A stretch of 64,000 bases of DNA from Hetaerina americana. Its lineage: Eukaryota > Arthropoda > Insecta > Odonata > Calopterygidae. Shown here one piece after another: positions 1-12,430 of the stretch (position 1 is its first letter; every line of letters starts with the position of its first letter). The notes under the pieces are model-generated. The model was not told where the DNA came from. It saw only the letters and a program-made list of their open reading frames with translations, and did not search any database. The stretch spans positions 109,411,369-109,475,368 of the forward strand of contig JAKTNV010000002.1 in assembly GCA_022747635.1 (NCBI GenBank), written 5' to 3'. The position numbers were made by a program, and so were the translations under genes.

Positions 1-930
1 ATTTGGTTCATTTGACACCATAAAACCTCTCGAGATACAATATTCCAATCAAGGGACACTAGGAACAGTCTCGCGGCAACTTGTCCAGATACTTCATTAC
101 GTCTTGTACCCCCGGGGATGCATGACGTCAAAAATTCAAGCGTCCACAAGCGGATGCAACAGATTCCTGCGATTCCCATTCTCTGCGATCTCCTAACACC
201 CAGGGAATCCAACATTAAGTGGCAGGGTTGTATTTCGTACAGAAACCAAAAATAAATGTCGTCACCTATTTTATGCGTGATAAAATGGAACCTATTAAAT
301 TTAAAAATACCAATCTTCTACTGCTTACTGTTCATTAAAAACAACTTGTTTTGGCACACCGAGTCCTCTTCGGAATAACAAATACTCGATTCATTCGCCA
401 GCAAGGGCGTAATTGCAAGCCGCGTTGATGGCAATATGCATTGTCAAACTGAAAAACAACACAAAGCGACGCGCTGCTTAAAGTAAAAACAAAGGGCGGC
501 GCAAAAGCACGTGACCCTCTTCTTTTTTCATTGTTCAACTCAAAACTATATGCTCACGCCAAGGTGGCAGTGCGGAAAAAATACGTGCAGGCCAAAACTA
601 CGGCACGAAATTAAGGTTAGTTATTTCTACTACTTCAATTATGTTCCAGAATATTAGCTGTTTTTGGCACCAATTGCTAACTTAACCTCTCCCCTCTTTA
701 ACGCTGCGTGAAAATCAAGATTTTGGAAGTAATTACGTGTGTACTTTGTCCGGGCTTCTTTCAAGTAGTGTGGGGAAGAAAGTTGAGGCGTCGCAGCAGC
801 TGCGACGGGTTTCCTCTTTTCTCGGACGTAGATCTTTCGGCTGCACGCGAGGGCCTCTCCTCCGAATAAGACAATTCATTTGGAGAATTCTTCAACAAAT
901 TGAGTTGCTTCAGGCGTGATGTGGTGGCTG
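1..930. other. AT-rich sequence, no recognised feature
   Basis: I see no coding region, tRNA or structured repeat here. The open frames are short and show no family motif. Confidence 0.5.
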
Positions 931-1143
931 TCGAACATAATGAATAACTGATCGTAGCACTCTTCCACTTGATATAATTTTAATTTTACGACCGGGTTTC
1001 GATGCATTACATCAGTTAAAATGAAGTTGTGTGCATACAACTTCAGTTTATCACCTGATGATGATGTAATACATCGAAACCCGGTCGTAAAATAAAAATT
1101 TTATTAATTGGAAAAGTGCTCCGATCAGTTATTCAATTCTTCG
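931..1143. repeat. Inverted-repeat element with hammerhead-like arms
   Basis: Two arms of roughly 80 bases (about 931-1017 and 1064-1143) are imperfect reverse complements, sharing TTTTACGACCGGGTTTCGAT and GAATAACTGATC. The right arm reads CTGATGA, one base, a short stem GATGT/ACATC, then GAAAC. The loop contains a second hairpin, GAAGTTG/CAACTTC, around GTGTGCATA. The same layout recurs at 4.5, 23.8, 26.4, 29.4 and 37.6 kb. The 29.4 kb copy carries Penelope-like coding sequence, so this is inferred to be a Penelope-like terminal remnant. Confidence 0.6.
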
Positions 1144-4100
1144 ACACTTCGAAAAATTCAGCACTTCTAATAAATTATTAATAATTAAAACATTTTTCGG
1201 CGCACGTTTCAATTATCCCTCGACTGGAATTTCGGACTATCCTATGAATGAGATTCACACGCAACCGAAATGATTTTGTTTACAGAAAACGAGAAAGGGA
1301 ACGGTGGTAGGATATTTTTCGGCGAAAGCACTATTATTCATGGCAGGGTTAACGATTTGGTGAAGTACGGCGTGATAATTTTCGAAAAGCTGAAGAAGAA
1401 ATTGCATCGCAGTGGCGCCCCCTTTTCCACATCGCAGGACGGGTCGGAGCACTCCTGAATTCAATCCTCGATTGATCCACTCATTGAAAGGGGATGAAGG
1501 ATCCGGCTGATCATGAGAATATCCAAGCGGAACGAAAGGTTGATTATACTTCCGTGCTTCCTTTACATTCAATTGCCATTACATGAGGCCGCCTCAAACA
1601 ATATCCCTCGATTGACGACCCTATGATCCACTAGCCATACGGCGTGATCACCAGCGTGGGTGACGACTGTTTCTTTGAATTCGAAACAGTTTACATCAAA
1701 ACTCTGTATTGCCCTCACTGCTTAATCTTTCAAAAATCATTTTTGAAATCCGTAAGAATTTGGGTATTACGATAGACTATGAATAGAATTCCAGGTCCAT
1801 AGGAGAATACCTTTAGAGACAGAGCCCAAGCTGCAATGTCTTATAAACATAAGGTTGGTATAAGGACCCCCGCCATCCCTTTCCACCCGATCGTTCGATA
1901 TTCGATGTTAGATTTGTGCATTGAATGCAGAGGGAGGAGCAATGCGAATTCAAGAGTGAGTACGATGGTGAACGAAATCGGACGAAGATTGTTCACAGTC
2001 AGTTGCGGAACATTCTCTTCCCTCTTAATAATAAATAATAAAACGTCGCTGTTTGGGCGAGATCGAGACTGGCCGATAATCCCTTCCTTCACCTAACCGC
2101 TCGTAATTTATACGCATAAATACGCAAAAAAGCATTACAATAAAATGTGAAGAAATTTTGATAGTGATTATAACGATAATACGAAACAATATCAAGAAAA
2201 TTACAATGCCACATACAAACCACTGGTGTAGTGTGAACAATTGTACACATTTCCTTGAAAAGTCTAAGAAATGTGGACCACTATCCTAAACAATGAAATC
2301 CACGGCAGGAAACAAACTCACGCGAGAATGGGGGAGGGGGGAACTGCGAAACCCGCTGAGATATAACTAACGTAACACCCATTGCTTCCCAAATAACCAT
2401 AAGGTTATTTCCCGAGATCTCCATATAAAAAACAAAGTTCTCTCCAAAATATTAATGAATTTCCTTAGCCTCAGTGTCTGCAATACAATACAATTTTACT
2501 AACTCGCATCGTAGAAATACTTCAGCCACTTGGCATCAACTTCCTCACCTTAAGATACACGAGAAATAACAAAAGTGGCCAGATAGTAAAAACCCTTTCT
2601 TTCATCTTGGGAAGAGAAAACATGCGAGCAAAGTGATACATTTTTTTAATCACTCTCATGTTGGCTGTGTCGCTAGGGTGCATTTCTCTCATTTTACATC
2701 AACTGTCACAACTTCAACAGAGATTTCTCCGATTCTTTCAGAGTTATAAAATATTTCCAAGAGATCTCTAATTTAAAAAAATTATAGAATGTAATAATCC
2801 GTAAATTAAAACTACGAATTTTTTGGGCAAATTAGTCAGAAATAATTCGCAAAGACCCCTTGAGTGTCTGTCTCGCAGGCCGACGCCCATCGCGTTTCTC
2901 TCCGCCTTCTCCCGCTTCACTGAAAATCCTACCTCCACCAAATTACCCACCCATCCCCAATGGCGCTATTAGTCGTCGGTCGCTGTACTCTGATTCCATT
3001 ACTATTACCACTACTACCACCACCCTTACTACATGCAGCAACATCGATTCATGAATCATCTACAAATCAATGAGTAATGAAGTCGACACATTGGCAAAGA
3101 GTCCATTGCCGCACGAACACGCAGGCTGAGGGCTCGGATAAATCATCGAATAACTCATTGCGTGATATTCGACTCTTACCACGCCGTTAAATAATTCTAG
3201 CATGAGCTTCCCGCAAGATAAAATCCATCGAGTTAAATTGGCCATAAAACACGCTTCTTACTTCTTTCGGCTCTTTCCCTGCTTCCGCTTTCCACTTAAT
3301 ACGAAGTGAGAGACAGCCAAACACAAATTAATATTCCATCCTCCAAATCAGCGAGAGTCGAAAGCATCAATCCGCTGCTCGTCACGAGCACGTTTTCAGA
3401 AGGCATTCTCGAGACGTGATCACGTCACGCATCGAACAAGTACGGATTGAAGAAGACACAAACATCGGGGAGGAGCCAATGAAAACGCCTCCCTGAAATG
3501 AAGGAGGGGTCTCGCCCTCCTAATACGCCTCGCGGCAACGGCTTCAGGTCAACCTTAACGATTGAACCCCCCCCCCCACGATCGGTAAAATCCTTCAACG
3601 CTGCTTCACGGGACGAAGATGACCGATATGTACTGCGACCTCTTCCCGTCGCCCTTATCTCGACAACGCACTGGCGGTTCACCCGAGCGTGGTGATAAAA
3701 TGCCTTTGGTCAAATATGGGGAAGAATTAGGCGCGCTGAATTCATCGCGATTCCACAGTCTGCCGACATTAAGTCGAGCTTCGTGGGGGTAATTCACCGA
3801 AAGGCTTGCTCTCCCGCCCACACCGCCGTGGAGAGAGAGAGAGCGCCCGGGACGCGAGTGGAAAGCGCGAGAAAAGAGGCGCCACCCTCAACGCCCCTTC
3901 GGCACGCCTCGTCATGCACCGCGGAACTATGCGGAGGGGGCGAAGCACCCCACAAAAAACTGCACAGTGAAAAGTATTCACAGTTCCTCGCCCAACGTGA
4001 CGGAGGGAATTCATCATTAAACATTTACTAATAAGTGCTACTATTATTTTTGATGACGCAATGAAGCTTATTTGATTGGTTTCGTAATCAAGATGTGACA

Positions 4101-4531
4101 AAAAATGTCCTTATCGAAACATGGCCGGTTGAAAATTCATTCCGGATGTTTTCAAGATTCATTTTTGTCGCGAAAACTAATGATCGTCCCCATAAATTCG
4201 GAAAAGCAGAGTTTCGGTAAAAGTAATGATATCCACCACCGACATAATCCAAATTAAAATCTAAGGAAAAAGAATTTGAAAGTGGAAATGGAACTATTTC
4301 TTGATGACTGTGCAATCCTTGACAGCACATTCCTATATTCTAGACGTCGGCCTCAGGCAAAGGGGACTAGACTCAATCTAGAAAATATCAGCTCCAGCTC
4401 GTATCCAGCCGCAGATTATTTCCTCCATACCTGAAGACTACTATTTTTTTAAATTAAAATTGTGCAGCCAGTAACAGGAAACAGCAATTGACGTGGACAC
4501 ACCTCACTAAGGAAGACCAAAATGAAAGAAC
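1144..4531. other. Unique-looking sequence, GC-rich between about 3.4 and 4.0 kb
   Basis: No protein family motif is recognisable. There is a short degenerate ACT/ACC microsatellite near 2997-3035, a C run near 3567-3577 and a GA run near 3828-3842. The 3.43-3.96 kb stretch is richer in G+C and CpG than its surroundings and could be regulatory, but nothing in it identifies a gene. Confidence 0.4.
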
Positions 4532-4815
4532 GATGAAGGTTCATGCTGCTTCCGGGGACTATTGTCTCTTAGGGTGGCCTACTGGACAACAGTTTCGCCC
4601 ACATTCCCGGAGGCATCTTCAGGTCGAAGTGATCTTCGTTGAAATTTGGCCGCTAAATACGAGTACATACACGAGTCGTGGGCTGGCCCTGAGCGCTTTG
4701 ATTGCAACGAAGACCACTTCGACCTGATGACGCCTCCAGGACTGTGGGCGAAACTGTTGTCCAGCAGGCCAACCTAAGACATATTAATTTCCGGAAGCAG
4801 CACGGAACCTTCATC
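4532..4815. repeat. Inverted-repeat (Penelope-like) remnant
   Basis: Arms of about 105-110 bases (4532-4640 and 4708-4815) are reverse complements with scattered mismatches. The outer ends read GATGAAGGTTC and GAACCTTCATC. The right arm contains CTGATGA, then C, then a GCC...GGC stem and GAAACTGTTGTCC, which matches the hairpin motif of the 29.4 kb Penelope-like copy. The central 65 bases hold no recognised coding sequence. Assignment to a Penelope-like terminal region rests on that shared motif. Confidence 0.6.
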
Positions 4816-5599
4816 AGATATAACGCCGCGAAAGCCTTAAGATTAATAACAAGAAATGATGTTGTTTCACAACGCAAAATCTTATTTTTCTGTTCTACGC
4901 GTGGGAGTGGTTATAAACGGCATCTTGTGTTATTATTATCGAGATAGATCACGACGACACAAGTTATCGAAACCGTGGTCGGTTAATTCTCAAAAGGCAC
5001 AGAGTTGCTTATTCTATATTTCGTGGACATGAGAGACATTGTCACCAAACGACGCCCGATCTAGCATCTTGCAATTACTACACTACATCATTCCTCGGAT
5101 CCACACACTCCCAACTCCTTGCATGCAATCCAACGCGCAACTCAAATTCCCTCACCCTCCCTACCATTTCATTGCCGCTCCGTTTCCTCAATCCCCGCCT
5201 TCCTTACATTTATTCCCCTTCCTCCGCCGCGAATTTCATTTTCTCTGTCCTTCCCCATTCCTGCATTTCAATAATGACATCGTCTTGAGCTATCAATCCG
5301 AGAATCATTCTTCAAACCATTGTCGGGTCGGTCAATCTCTTCATTTCGACATATTTTCTTGGGCCAACGCCTTCCCATTCACTGACTTCTCCTGATTCAT
5401 GTTCGGCCTTCTTCTGAAATTGCTTCCCTCAAAGGTTCCTCCAATTATGGTATTCGGTTGACCATCGTTCCCTGGGACGTCTCCAATAAATTTCCCTCCT
5501 CTTGAAAATGACTCGTCTCTTCACCCACACATTCTTTTTTCATTTCGCCCATTCATTTAATGTTTATCTATCCCGTGTAGTTCCATAGCAAGCCTCCTA
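4816..5599. other. CT-rich sequence, possible older LINE relic on the minus strand
   Basis: The plus strand is pyrimidine-rich. The minus strand is therefore purine-rich, as LINE coding strands in this window are, but I cannot name a motif here. It lies next to the antisense reverse transcriptase relic at 5.6-5.9 kb and may be its downstream part. Confidence 0.25.
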
Positions 5600-5900
5600 T
5601 CTAATACATTTTAGCCAACCATACATTTTAGCTCGGTCTTTCTTTTTACCTAAAAATTCGCGAATTTGGTACATCAATTATGTATGTTCACCATGTACCC
5701 TCACAATGACTCTTCGATTCGATCGGAAAATACTGTTATAGCTTAGTCTGAATGGTTAATTACTCTTTGCTCGTCTGCAAACCTAACTCAACTAATCAGC
5801 TTCTCGCCGTCTTTCATCCATGCCCCTACCATTCCAATGTCTCTCCGACCATTTCCTGCAGTTACACGTTAGAAACGTAGATTCACAGTAACACAGAGCT
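5600..5900 (-). pseudogene. Degenerate LINE reverse transcriptase relic
   Basis: Read on the minus strand, the segment around 5690-5870 translates with several stops into an LIS*VRFADEQ-like stretch (FADEQ at 5767-5781). About 25 residues later there is a region resembling the 'EESL..YMVNIHN' part of RTE-type reverse transcriptases. FADEQ sits where the full LINE at 52.4 kb has FADDQ, the catalytic YADD-box, so one catalytic aspartate position is altered. Stops interrupt every frame, and the copy is much older than the other LINEs here. The match is short, so the call is tentative. Confidence 0.45.
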
Positions 5901-6508
5901 CTGTTTTTGAACCCTTGATCTCCATTGCCCATTCTCGTTTACCATAATGTGTGCGTGCACCCGAGTCTAATATGGGTTTTTAACTTCCTCCTTTGCTTCC
6001 GGCCTCCTCCCAACTTCCTTCTGCAAAACGCTCCTTCAACTTTGCCCACCATGCCAAAATGCCTGATACACGAAATGAGAAAAAAACCTCCTGGTAATAT
6101 TTTACATTCTCATACACTAACTTTCTCATCGTTTCTAAGGTATCCTATCACGCCTGCCGTTCCTCTTTTTCGAAACGAACTAATATTTGCATCAAATGCC
6201 CTCTTTCCCATCCTTTTGTTTACGATCCTACCATATCTGTGGATTGCAACATTAAACGTAGTATGTTTTCATAGTCTAAACGTATTGATACTTTCTCTTC
6301 TTGGGGATGGAAATTAATATCAATCAAATGCAATCTTAAGATCAAAGTCATCCCTCAAAAATGCTACGAATACACTCGTTTAACGTGCACAACTTCATCC
6401 TTGAGTGAATCCTGCAGGTGAGTTATCATTACGTGGGGTGGGGATTTTTCTATTAGATATCTGATATTCCTGGACACACCACAGCTCTTCCTCGTCCATG
6501 TGTAAAGC
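5901..6508. other. No defended feature
   Basis: CT-rich plus strand continues to about 6.3 kb and may extend the antisense LINE relic upstream. I recognise no motif. Confidence 0.25.
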
Positions 6509-6893
6509 TCACCCACCTTTTCAGCCTCTCGTCAATCTTGCCTCGTGAATTACACATCAGATGGCGCGCGTGCCCACTATTGAACAAAGAGCTCTAAGAG
6601 CATTAAGGTATTCTAATCGATATCACATTCCCGTAACATATTAGCTCAGTAATGCACGAGTATTACAGTGCTCATACATTTACCATGAAGTTCTTTTGGT
6701 TCTCTTCCACTAGTCTGAATATTTAACGGTTTGACAAATACTTTTCTCGAAGTATCTCTAGGTGCAAGTACGGATTTTCATTTTCAATTCATTGAAACTC
6801 TTTCGTGTTCATTTGTAGCGCACCAATTTTTCCAGTCTCTCGTCAATATCGTTCCGTGAATTACCCATTAGATGGCGCACGTGCCCATTAGTG
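6509..6893 (+). repeat. Diverged direct repeat, two 74-base copies
   Basis: 6509-6582 and 6820-6893 share CTCTCGTCAAT, CGTGAATTAC, AGATGGCGC and CGTGCCCA in the same order and spacing. They are separated by about 240 bases of unrelated sequence. They may be two decayed copies of one dispersed repeat or the ends of a small element. Confidence 0.6.
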
Positions 6894-8819
6894 AGTAGAT
6901 ATCCTTATCTCTAATATTAGTTTCGGGATGGCACTGAAATATGCCCGGAAAACAAGTTTGACGAAAATTAGTTTGCAACGAAGGCCGCGCATACAGGTAC
7001 TATACCTGTATCTCATTTATTTAATGAAATAACTGCTCTCCAACATAACTCGATTTAAATCGTGAGAGACAATTAAATGGAAGGTTGAATAAATGAAAGT
7101 ACTCCGGGAGTTATTAATTTTACAGAAAAATACGTTATGCGCCACTTGATATGCCGAACATTGTCAAAATATATTTAGCTCTACTACCCGTAATACACAT
7201 CTCAAATGCCAAATTTAATATTGCAAGATTAAAAGATTTTTGAGTCACTGTGCACATTAAATTCGTATCATGAAGGCACAGGAAAACGAATAACCGATCA
7301 ATTAACGCACTCAGGGGAGAAAACAAGTACCTAATCCGAAACTAGAAATTTTAAATCACGAAATAAATTTCATACACTACCATAAAAAGATTTTACCTTG
7401 TACTAGGCACAGGGAAAATGTAAATATGATAGTTTCTTATCATGCAGTGCACTAAAAACAGGAAGCAATTTTGATTTAACATCGGCTTGGGCGTAATTAG
7501 GATTAATAGGTGCTTCTGATTGCTTAGGGCTCGAACTTCTCATTGCTTAGAACAACTTAGGGCTCAATTTCTTCGCAAATCGCTTAGTTTAATTTTTTTC
7601 GTACACAATCATTGCGATCGATTTACCTATATAATCCCCGGTTGCAGCTATAAAAATGCTATTTAAATTTCAGTTTATTATTCGCAACAAATCAATCCTC
7701 GAAATAATGAATATTGATCGTAACGTACCGACAGTAAATAGAAAAACTTGACCGCAGATTGCAAAATTGACGTTCCTGAGAGCAAATACCGCTCATAGCA
7801 TGCTTACGGTACCGCAACTGATGAGATGCTTTCAACATTCAACTTCCCAACCCCCCAAGTTCCAGACTTCCTAGGATTGAAAATTAAAAGATATTTTTCG
7901 TGTATTGCCAAATGAAAACTTTCATTTTTCCTAACTACGCTTATTTTCATGCTCACTTATATTAAAATATTACATTGCACACTAGTTCGTGCAGTATGAT
8001 GCGAGTGGGTTAGAACTATATGAACATTTTAAAATGAAAAGCAGGTAGACAAAATATTTGTCTTTCCTCTCTCCGAAAAAACTTGCATTTTAAATAAATA
8101 TCCTTCGCAATTCAAGCACTTTCTGCATGTTATTCATTACACGGCCAATTTAAACCAGCGCCGATTTGATTAGAATGCACGTATTTGTGGGGGAAATGTT
8201 CGTCAACATGGCGGATGACAACACGCTCCATCGCTTGTGTCTGGGTTTCAAAGCACCTTGCCTTTTTCGTAGCGAGTGCGACATTTGAGCAGGGGAGGAG
8301 GAGTGCGCGATACGTTCATCTTCGGTCCGGCAGTCCCATGCCCCTGATTCATTCCCGACGGTGCCGCCGATTATACTCCGCGTTCCTGAACAGTTCTCTC
8401 GATATCCGATGTTAACTCGAGTGCACAGTATTTATCTAAAATTCTCGATTCGACTCCTTCTTTTGGGTGAATGTTCCCATCCTACACATATCCCCGATTT
8501 TCATTTTTATCGCACGTTGTTTTTTCTTTCCGGACACCCATGGTGGTCTCTGCAGGCCCCTGGAATCCCTAAGGGGCACCCAGGATCGTCATCAGGTTTC
8601 CCATGAGTCGGGACACCTTCAACCTCGGTTAGGAGGACGTCTGCGTCACCCACCTGACTCCGACCGTTCGGTGATCTCTCCACCGCGAACGAGACTGATG
8701 GGACGAGGTCATTTGCACCAACACGGGCAGGTGGGGAATTTTTTTTAGGGGCGGGGAGGGGAGGTGGGGCAGGTAGGATTTCAGGGAGCGGAGATACTCC
8801 TTGTCGCCTTTGGCCTGGT
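6894..8819. other. AT-rich unique sequence, GC-richer after 8.5 kb
   Basis: I see no coding motif. From about 8530 the composition shifts towards the SINE-like body annotated downstream, and the SINE's 3' part may begin in this stretch. Confidence 0.3.
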
Positions 8820-8975
8820 GCTCTTCACGAAGATACTTCAAAGGGGTCACCCGGGTCTTTAACGTCCCACTGACGAGGTACTCTGCCCTTTACAGAGGCA
8901 CCAAAGCATGAACACCGCCTATAAGTTCGATAACCCGGGGATGCGAACCAGGGACTTAGACGAGGGAAGTCAATA
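8820..8975 (-). repeat. tRNA-related SINE copy carrying the GGGACGTTAAA core
   Basis: On the minus strand a box-B-like GGTTCGCATCC (about 8945-8955) is followed about 90 bases later by GTGGGACGTTAAAGACCC. The core GGGACGTTAAA also occurs in the separate SINE family at 16.4 and 56.0 kb, which has a different head. I recall this core as a widespread conserved SINE body motif in invertebrates, but I have not checked it. The box A region is not clear. Confidence 0.5.
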
Positions 8976-9249
8976 ATGACAATCCAATCCCCACTTGATC
9001 TGGAAGAAGGATTTGATCACACTCTTTTCCTTTTTAACTCCTTGATTAACTTTTTCCATCGGGTGTCCCGATACTAACATTATTTAAATTTGGCTCGACC
9101 GATGTGGAAATACAACTCTCCTTTACTTTCAAAGTTTAAGTACTAATCACCACGTCCAGTTAAGGAAAGTTTCTTTAAGGAGAATCATAATTTTTCCTGA
9201 CGTCTTCGCCAAGGTTTTTATGATGGACTCGCAATACTTGACCAGCCCG

Positions 9250-10032
9250 AGTTACTAAAAAGGTGTCCCAAAAATGAGTAGAATAAATCTGTGGGGAAAA
9301 ATGTATTGCAGATCTAAATAAAAATTGCTAAAACTCATGAAAACAGCACCCTTTTGTATCGATACACCGATGTCAGCGCCTCTGCCACACTTCTGGTAAG
9401 CTTCCTGTCGTAAGACGTCGACGGGAATGTCGTTCAAGCACCTCGCCGCGGCCTCTTTGACATAATCCTGTGGTCGACAATGGTACTATAAGGGGTTGTA
9501 CTATTACAATATTACACTTTTCTGCTCTCACATCCTGACACTTGGGGGGTCAATCACATTCGAGCGCGTGTCTCATTTTTAGCACATTAAAGAGTGCAAT
9601 GTTCAGAAAACCACAGTGCATTGCATTCTCAGAGGAGATTTAGCCATTAAAAAGTTGTGCCAAAATGGTATCCTAAGTGGTGCAGGAAGACTGCTTGTGT
9701 GACAACCTTGCCTTGGACCTCTTGGACCACTGTGAAAGTCACCCGAATATTTTATAATAGGTGGTTACTGGTGGCAATGCATCGGCCTATGAGTACGACC
9801 AAAGTATAATCCCTTTAAGTACCATTTTGGACCATTGGATTATGCCAAAGAGGCCGTGACGAGGTGCCTGAACGAGATTCCCGCCGACGCCTTCCACGAA
9901 GCGTACCAGAAGCGCTGACATCGGTGTATTGATGTTCAAGGGCGCTGTTTTGTAGATTTTAAGCAATACGTACTTTGATCTGCAACATAGTTTTCCCCCG
10001 ATTAATTCTACCTGTTCGATGGGACAGACCGA
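9250..10032. mobile_element. Palindromic mariner relic with two 3' ends
   Basis: The left arm (about 9250-9485, minus) and the right arm (about 9828-10032, plus) both encode the C-terminal end of a mariner transposase. The right arm reads AKEAVTRCLNEIPADAFHEAYQKR and the left reads NDIPVDVLRQEAYQK. The outermost bases are similar inverted sequences (GGTGTCCC / GGGACAGACC). Between them, about 9640-9760, is an older plus-strand piece resembling the mid-transposase region, full of stops. Two inverted 3' halves point to an aberrant transposition or a nested insertion, not a normal element. Confidence 0.6.
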
Positions 10033-11880
10033 GTATATGTGCTTTCAAATGAATGCTCGTTTGTGGCAGGAAACCCGAGGAAGGGAAACTAAGCTATTGG
10101 AATACGAAATTCAACGTAAAATACTTATCCATCCGGTTTAAAGGAAATTCACGGGTCAGAATCTTTTTTTCTCTCTCTTTTTATACTCTGCAAGTTGACA
10201 GTAACGATTGCCTCGGTTCGAGGCCTTGGTGACACATTCGGAAAGATCGTGGTCACTCACTACATTTGACCTCAGTTCTGAGATTTTTCTTAAGAATAAC
10301 GCGATTGTATTTATCCGTCAATAGGAATACCAAATGTGGAAGATCTGAAGCGAGAAATATTTGTCGGCAACGAAGCTAACGTGAAATAATTGAATCTCCA
10401 AGGCACAGAGAGAGAGAGAGAGAGAAGAGCATGAAAGCATGCCGACTGCGTTTTATGGCATGAGAGAAAGAAGGAGCGTGCGAGAGAGTCCCCCCCCTCT
10501 CCCTCTTGGTCTTTTTTCAACGGGCTCCTTAGCTTAACCTTGAGGGGGAAGAGTTGCGTGTTTAGCGAGAGTCTGCGCTCCCGCCCCCCTCCCCCCCAGA
10601 GCACTTTCCATATCAAATACCCACGCCGAAAGAATTCCACGCGGCGCTTGTTCTCCGTGGAGCCGCGAAAGCGTCGGGAGGCATGGAAACAGCCCCAACA
10701 GCACTCACTCACTCACTCTCGCATAACGCCAACAGATTTATTTTTTCCACCATTTCCCTCGACGCGCAGATTAGTGTAACAACCACTATATCCCCGATTG
10801 CGTCCATTGATGAACGAAGAAGATTAGGTCGGATTGGGAGGCCGACTCGAACTCACTCACGGACGATAATCTTACGATAATTTCCTTCAAAATGAAAAAC
10901 AAAAACGTATAAACACGAAAGAAAAAAAGACAAAATTAAAACACAAACCGCACGCGTCCTTCGCTAGTATTCACACTTTTCCCACGATTAACTTTTCGTC
11001 ATTCACACTGCTGACGTGGGCGTTGTTTGTTTCCGTCAACGGTCGTCCACTTCTCGATTCCTCATCGGTCGTAGTTTGTCCATACTGGAAGCGGTTAGAC
11101 CAATGAAAACAATGTGCCCGACTCATAGATTCATTTCCGAATGTCATTTGAAATTTGAATTTGAAAACATTTCAGTTTCACTTTTCCCGAGGTTAAAACG
11201 AAATTCAATGCACACGCGCTGCTTCTCCTCTAACAACTTCATTCTCAGAGACACAAGAATTTGTACAACAAGCGTGCGCAAGCTCAGACAAGAACCGCTG
11301 TTGTGCGGAGAAAATTCGAGATACGGCCACGAGCAAGGCGGTGTTTCACTTCTCACAGACGCCGCTAGAAGGCGACAACTCACTGATTGTGATCCATCAA
11401 GCAGTTCGCGTGTAGAAATACCACTCTCCGTCTTTTTCTGTATGGACCTTGTGCTTGAGCGCTCCAAATGAGAGCATCATTTTTTACGTTAGAAAGTTTC
11501 CTGCATCCTTAAAAATGTTTCGATCTTTCGCCGCGCACGTTTATATGCATTTTAATGCGAAAGCGGACAATTCCCCGCTGAAAATTGATTAAGGGATCTA
11601 GGTGATGTAATTCACTACGCATCTCATCGGACCGCTGCGAAGTTTTACATTTCGCGCACTTACCATATGACCCACCGAAATCGGTCGGGCCATTTAGGAA
11701 GGGAACCAAATTGTCCAACCTCGACGACGGTGGAATTTTGATGTGCTGTGTTTTATTTACAGGGATTGAGAATTATTGTGGTCGTGACGTCGGGTCATTG
11801 GCATTGTGGAGAAATAAAAATGACGAGAAAATACTTAATAATCCGTCCCAACTCTCGACGCTGGTCTTGGTGGATGCATA
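10033..11880. other. Unique sequence with a GC-rich part at 10.3-11.5 kb
   Basis: There is a GA microsatellite at about 10405-10425 and a C-rich patch near 10567-10600. The 10.3-11.5 kb part has more CpG than its flanks. A 151-codon plus-strand open frame (11016-11471) shows no recognisable family and could be chance. No gene is called. Confidence 0.35.
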
Positions 11881-12430
11881 CAGGGTTCGTCCGGAAAATA
11901 AGTGTACTGAGCTCAGGAAAAAAAATTTATCACACTTTTACATATCTTAAGCTAATATTCCTCAAAATAGGACCCTTGTGAGTCGATACACTTGTTCCAG
12001 CGGCGTTCCCATTCCTGGAACGCTCCCGCGAAGGCATCATCGGGAACCTCTCGAAGACTCGTCGTCGACCTCTTCTCTGCCCTCCACGAACATCTTGTGC
12101 CACCGAAAGATCATGTTTCTGGACATGGCTGACTCCCCGTAAGCCTGGTTAATCATACCGACAGTTTCGGTAGACGATTTCCCAAGCTTTACCGCAAATT
12201 TGATGGAATAACGCTGCTCCAAAAACTTCGGCATCGCGTTCCGTGACGAGGGTCGAGCGTGGAGGTTCGCGTTAACAGAGCTCCTCACTACACCACAGCT
12301 CAGAGCCGACTGCCTTTTTCAGCGTCGCTTGCCAACATACCCCCCTCCAATCGCAGCCCGTCAGAGCGGTGCTGGGCGCGCCTGGAGCGGCGGGAAAAAA
12401 TCAGTACACTTATTTTCCGGACGAACCCTG
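11881..12430 (-). mobile_element. 550-bp internally deleted mariner with perfect 30-bp TIRs
   Basis: The ends are exact inverted repeats beginning CAGGGTTCGTCCGGAAAATA, extending to about 30 bases, and are flanked by TA on both sides (11879-11880 and 12431-12432). The minus strand encodes the first helix-turn-helix of a mariner transposase (about 12037-12288), up to an EGREEVDDE motif. A deletion joint follows. In another frame comes the transposase C-terminus, FQEWERRWNKCIDSQGSYFE. The catalytic core is absent, so the element is non-autonomous. It is a different lineage from the 753-bp family and from the intact 46-kb mariner. Confidence 0.85.
12037..12288 (-). pseudogene. Mariner transposase N-terminal fragment
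   Basis: The 83-codon minus-strand frame carries LEQRYSIKFAVKLGKSSTET and RWHKMFVEGREEVDD, the first helix-turn-helix region of mariner transposases. It is cut off where the internal deletion joins the C-terminal part out of frame. No catalytic aspartates remain. Any product could at most bind DNA, and only one of the two usual helix-turn-helix units is present. Confidence 0.75.

Noticed and set aside
11016..11471. 151-codon plus-strand frame
   Set aside because: No family resemblance; an antisense frame of similar length overlaps it.
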